Assembly: GCA_025356765.1 (NCBI GenBank)
Contig: JANXRO010000236.1
Coordinates: forward strand, 1-7,294
Length of the DNA stretch: 7,294 nt
Source: Hyphomicrobiales bacterium
Lineage (GTDB): Bacteria; Pseudomonadota; Alphaproteobacteria; Rhizobiales; Aestuariivirgaceae
Direction of reading: 5' to 3'
Shown here: one piece after another, positions 5,224 to 7,294 of the stretch
Layout: each line of letters begins with the position of its first letter
Numbering within the stretch: the first letter of the stretch is position 1
Notes under the pieces: model-generated
What the model saw: the letters and a program-made list of their open reading frames with translations, nothing else
Database searches by the model: none
Told to the model about the DNA's origin: nothing
Made by a program: the position numbers and the translations under genes

Positions 5224-5796
5224 TTATTTTTGGGCTTTGGGAGACATGATCATAATGATCTGGCGACCTTCAAAACGGGGTTCCATTTCAACTTTGGCAA
5301 TTTCACCCATATCGGCTTTCACTTTGGCCAAAAGCTTATGGCCCAATTCCTGATGGTCCATTTCACGGCCGCGAAAGCGCAAGGTAACTTTCACTTTGTC
5401 GCCTTCATCAAAGAAGCGACGCGCGGCTTTCATCTTCACATCATAATCGTGATCATCAATCATGGGGCGAAGTTTAATTTCTTTAATTTCGATCACACGT
5501 TGCTTTTTACGCGCTTCAGCAAGACGCTTTTGTTCCTGGAATTTGAATTTGCCGTAATCAAGAATTTTGGCAACGGGCGGTTTTGCATCGGGCGAAATTT
5601 CAACCAGATCAAGATTGGCTTCTTCTGCCATAATCAAGGCTTGTCTGGTTGGAACAACGCCAACATTGTTGCCCTCAGCATCAATCAGACGCACGTCGCG
5701 GCTGTCAATGCGATGATTGATTTTATGGGCTTCTTCCTTTTGGGCCGGCGCATTGGCTTGGCGGATGGGGGCGGGCTTTCTTGGTGGAATGCTCAA
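5224..5796 (-). CDS. infC: Translation initiation factor IF-3
   Basis: IF3 binds the 30S subunit, prevents early 50S joining and checks start-codon/initiator-tRNA pairing. The product is 190 residues, against about 170-180 for many homologues; the extra length is an N-terminal tail (1-24). The N-domain (about 25-95) carries RLIDAEGNNVGVV, EANLDLVEISP and the signature KILDYGKFKFQEQK (77-90). The C-domain (about 102-186) carries EIKEIKLRP, FFDEGDKVKVTLRFRGREM and GRQIIMIMSP. There is no ATG at the 5' end. The frame is closed by TAG directly before a TTG (5796-5794), and AGGAG lies 11 bases upstream of it. An in-frame ATT (5790-5788) two codons later is the only other rare-start candidate, 17 bases from AGGAG. 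IF3 genes often use weak starts for autoregulation. rpmI-rplT, its usual partners, are about 4.57 kb downstream. Confidence 0.97.
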   Translation of the reverse strand: MSIPPRKPAPIRQANAPAQKEEAHKINHRIDSRDVRLIDAEGNNVGVVPTRQALIMAEEANLDLVEISPDAKPPVAKILDYGKFKFQEQKRLAEARKKQRVIEIKEIKLRPMIDDHDYDVKMKAARRFFDEGDKVKVTLRFRGREMDHQELGHKLLAKVKADMGEIAKVEMEPRFEGRQIIMIMSPKAQK

Positions 5797-5869
5797 CTAA
5801 GTTTAGTCTCCTGTGTTCGGGGCCGGATCGCTGCTTGCGAATCCAGACGCCGTTGGTTAGCGAAGTGGG

Positions 5870-5899
5870 TTTAGACAGCGAAATTAGGCCTTTCGTCAA
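5870..5899 (-). promoter_or_regulatory. Candidate infC promoter
   Basis: On the minus strand CTTGACG (-35 core TTGACG, 5899-5894) is followed after 18 bases by TCTAAA (5875-5870, 4 of 6 matches to TATAAT). This predicts a transcript start near 5863 and a leader of about 65 bases before the TTG start. It is the best minus-strand promoter match in the 137-base divergent gap. Confidence 0.5.
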
Positions 5900-5933
5900 G
5901 CCTTCTCGCAGAAAAACAGGGATGGTGGGCGCA

Positions 5934-6731
5934 ATGGCACAGTTTCAGGTTGATCGAGAGTTAAGCGGGGTTGATTTGGCTTTTGTCCAAGACGGCGGCG
6001 GCGACGAAATTGGGCGCTGTGGTTTTATGTTTTTGGGCGGCTTTAAATCAGACATGACCGGAAAAAAAGCCGAAGCTTTGGCCGAGCTTGGCCGCTCTAC
6101 CAGGCGCATGGCTTTGCGGTTTGATTATTCGGGCCATGGCCAATCTTCGGGCAAATTTACCGAAGAAACCATCAGCAATTGGCTGGAACAAAGCACTCAT
6201 ATGTTTTTGCGCCACACAAAAGCCAAGCGCATTATCGTGGGTTCTTCCATGGGCGGTTGGCTGGCTTTGCTGCTTGCCCGAAAATTGAAATATGAAGACC
6301 CCGCTGCTTTCAAACGCATTGCGGGAATGGTGTTGCTGGCCCCCGCAACCGACATGACGCAAGATTTGATGTGGGATAATTTTGGCGATAAGGCCAAAGA
6401 AGATTTGCGTTTGAATGGAATATATTTGGAACCATCCTCTTATGGCGCGCCATATGAAATTACATCAAAGCTTTTGGCCGACGGCGTTCAGCACAAAATT
6501 TTCACCGAAGGTTTGCACCTGCCGTTTCCTGTGCGCATTCTGCAAGGTGCCGATGACCATGAAGTTCCTGTTTCGCACGCCATCAAAACATTTGAAGGTT
6601 TAAGCGGGCCAGATTTAACAATCACAATTATCAAGGGCGGAGATCATCGCTTGTCTACACCGATGCAATTAAAACTGATGTGCGATTGTGTTCTTAATCT
6701 TGCTGAACGTGCAGATGGGGTGAATTATTGA
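5934..6731 (+). CDS. Alpha/beta hydrolase, ABHD10-like serine hydrolase
   Basis: A 265-residue cytoplasmic alpha/beta hydrolase with no signal peptide. Visible features are FLGGFKSDMTGKKAEAL (about 33-49), RFDYSGHGQSSG (about 62-73), the nucleophile elbow GSSMGG with Ser105, Asp208 in QGADDHEVP and His238 in GGDHRLS; these complete the Ser-Asp-His triad. The FLGGF-SDM and RFDYSGHG-SSG pattern matches the group that includes mitochondrial ABHD10, a depalmitoylase/acyl-glucuronide esterase. The natural substrate of bacterial members is not established. The frame stays open upstream to 5781, but that would overlap the infC start. Of the ATGs at 5922 and 5934, the latter fits the family N-terminus and has GGTGGG four bases upstream. 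It diverges from infC and overlaps the convergent SDR gene by 38 bases. Confidence 0.88.
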   Translation: MAQFQVDRELSGVDLAFVQDGGGDEIGRCGFMFLGGFKSDMTGKKAEALAELGRSTRRMALRFDYSGHGQSSGKFTEETISNWLEQSTHMFLRHTKAKRIIVGSSMGGWLALLLARKLKYEDPAAFKRIAGMVLLAPATDMTQDLMWDNFGDKAKEDLRLNGIYLEPSSYGAPYEITSKLLADGVQHKIFTEGLHLPFPVRILQGADDHEVPVSHAIKTFEGLSGPDLTITIIKGGDHRLSTPMQLKLMCDCVLNLAERADGVNY

Positions 6732-7294
6732 AGATAGCTTTCAGGCCCCATTTGTAATCAGGATACAGCAAATGATAGCCCAGCTCGAATTTAATCCGCG
6801 CGTTTGAAACACGTTTTGAATCATCATAAAAACTTCGGGCCATCGGTGACAGATTGGCATTTTCAAATTCAACTTCTGGCGGCGGGGGCATTTTTAAAAG
6901 TTCTGCCGCAAAGGTTACAACATCTTGCGGGGCACAAGGCGCATCATCGGCCACGTTATAAACCCGACCAGGATCTGGGTGTTGAATTGACGCGTGCAAA
7001 ATTCCTGCAATATCGTCCACATGAATGCGGCTGAAAATTTGGCCTTGCTTGATCACGCGCCTGGCTGACCCATCTTTCACACTTTCCAATTGGTTGCGGC
7101 CGGGGCCATAAATTCCGGGCAATCTGAAAATATGAGCTTTGAATGGTGCCCAAGCTGCTTCGGCCAAAACACGTCTTTTTGCGCGATCATTGTTGGGCGT
7201 CAGTTCTGTGTCTTCGGTCACAACGCCGCCGCCGTGATCTCCATAAACGCCTGTTGTTGAAAGATAAGCCAGCCATTTGAATGGATGATTGAGG
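6694..7294 (-). CDS. Atypical SDR / NAD-dependent epimerase-like protein (5' end outside window)
   Basis: The gene continues past the right edge; 199 C-terminal residues are visible, starting LNHPFKWLAYLSTTGVYGDH. An in-frame GTG at 7221 is internal, because the conserved YLSTTGVYG strand lies upstream of it. Recognisable parts of the extended/atypical SDR fold are STTGVYG, RLPGIYGPGRN (about 56-66), FSRIHVDDIAGIL (about 87-99) and VYNVADDAP (about 111-119). Where classical enzymes have YxxxK, the aligned segment reads DRAKRRVLAE, so the catalytic Tyr and Lys are absent. This is typical of atypical SDRs such as the YeeZ-like group. The Rossmann GxxGxxG motif should be upstream, outside the window. 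Whether it is an active oxidoreductase or only binds NAD(P) is unclear. Its 3' end overlaps the hydrolase gene. Confidence 0.85.
   Translation of the reverse strand, partial: LNHPFKWLAYLSTTGVYGDHGGGVVTEDTELTPNNDRAKRRVLAEAAWAPFKAHIFRLPGIYGPGRNQLESVKDGSARRVIKQGQIFSRIHVDDIAGILHASIQHPDPGRVYNVADDAPCAPQDVVTFAAELLKMPPPPEVEFENANLSPMARSFYDDSKRVSNARIKFELGYHLLYPDYKWGLKAIFNNSPHLHVQQD

Noticed and set aside
5155..5874. 239-codon plus-strand open frame
   Set aside because: It is the antisense shadow of infC, which is certain; the Phe/His/Asn-rich composition is typical of such a shadow.
5781..5933. Upstream start for the alpha/beta hydrolase
   Set aside because: It would overlap the infC start codon and promoter, and the added residues do not match the family N-terminus.
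7219..7221. GTG as start of the SDR gene
   Set aside because: The conserved strand YLSTTGVYG is in frame upstream, so the gene continues past the window edge.
1..7294. CRISPR array, insertion sequence, integrase or tRNA attachment site
   Set aside because: No regularly spaced repeats, transposase/integrase motifs, long terminal inverted repeats or tRNA-like sequence were seen.

Overview
The window comes from an alphaproteobacterium, most likely Hyphomicrobiales (Rhizobiales) or a close relative. I infer this from the protein sequences of IF3, L35 and L20, from an orphan Flp-type pilin, from a DUF1127 protein paired with a MocR-type regulator, and from an alpha/beta hydrolase divergent from infC. 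Base composition looks moderate by eye, lower than in typical soil rhizobia, so a marine or other lower-GC lineage is possible. No mobility genes, tRNA, rRNA or CRISPR array are visible.

Layout, left to right. A strong minus-strand rho-independent terminator (about 11-60) closes the ribosomal protein pair rpmI-rplT (L35, L20; minus strand). About 300 bases without a gene follow (656-963); they must hold the rpmI leader and promoter on one strand and the promoter of a small Flp-type pilin gene (964-1128, plus) on the other. The pilin gene runs tail-to-tail into a 109-residue DUF1127 protein gene (1096-1425, minus), with a 33-base overlap. The DUF1127 gene is divergent from a MocR-type regulator (1529-2920, plus): a GntR winged helix fused to a PLP-binding aminotransferase-like domain. 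Their shared spacer holds several copies of ATTGTAT(C) in both orientations. A 246-base gap (2921-3166) is dense in hairpins. Next come a secreted 662-residue SGNH/GDSL hydrolase (3167-5155, minus) and infC (5224-5796, minus; TTG start). A divergent serine hydrolase of the ABHD10-like alpha/beta fold type (5934-6731, plus) overlaps tail-to-tail with the 3' part of an atypical SDR/epimerase-like gene (6694 to the right edge, minus).

How the genes relate. infC, rpmI and rplT normally form one translation operon. Here they keep order and strand, but about 4.57 kb of accessory genes separate infC from rpmI: a pilin, a DUF1127/MocR regulatory pair and an exported esterase-like enzyme. rpmI-rplT therefore need their own promoter. 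The DUF1127/MocR pair looks like a self-contained regulatory unit. The SGNH hydrolase may be read from infC or from its own promoter, which has a 12-bp perfect dyad. The most interesting points are the split operon, the repeat-rich DUF1127/MocR spacer, the folded intergenic element after mocR, the non-AUG start of infC, and an uncharacterised N-terminal module on the SGNH hydrolase.
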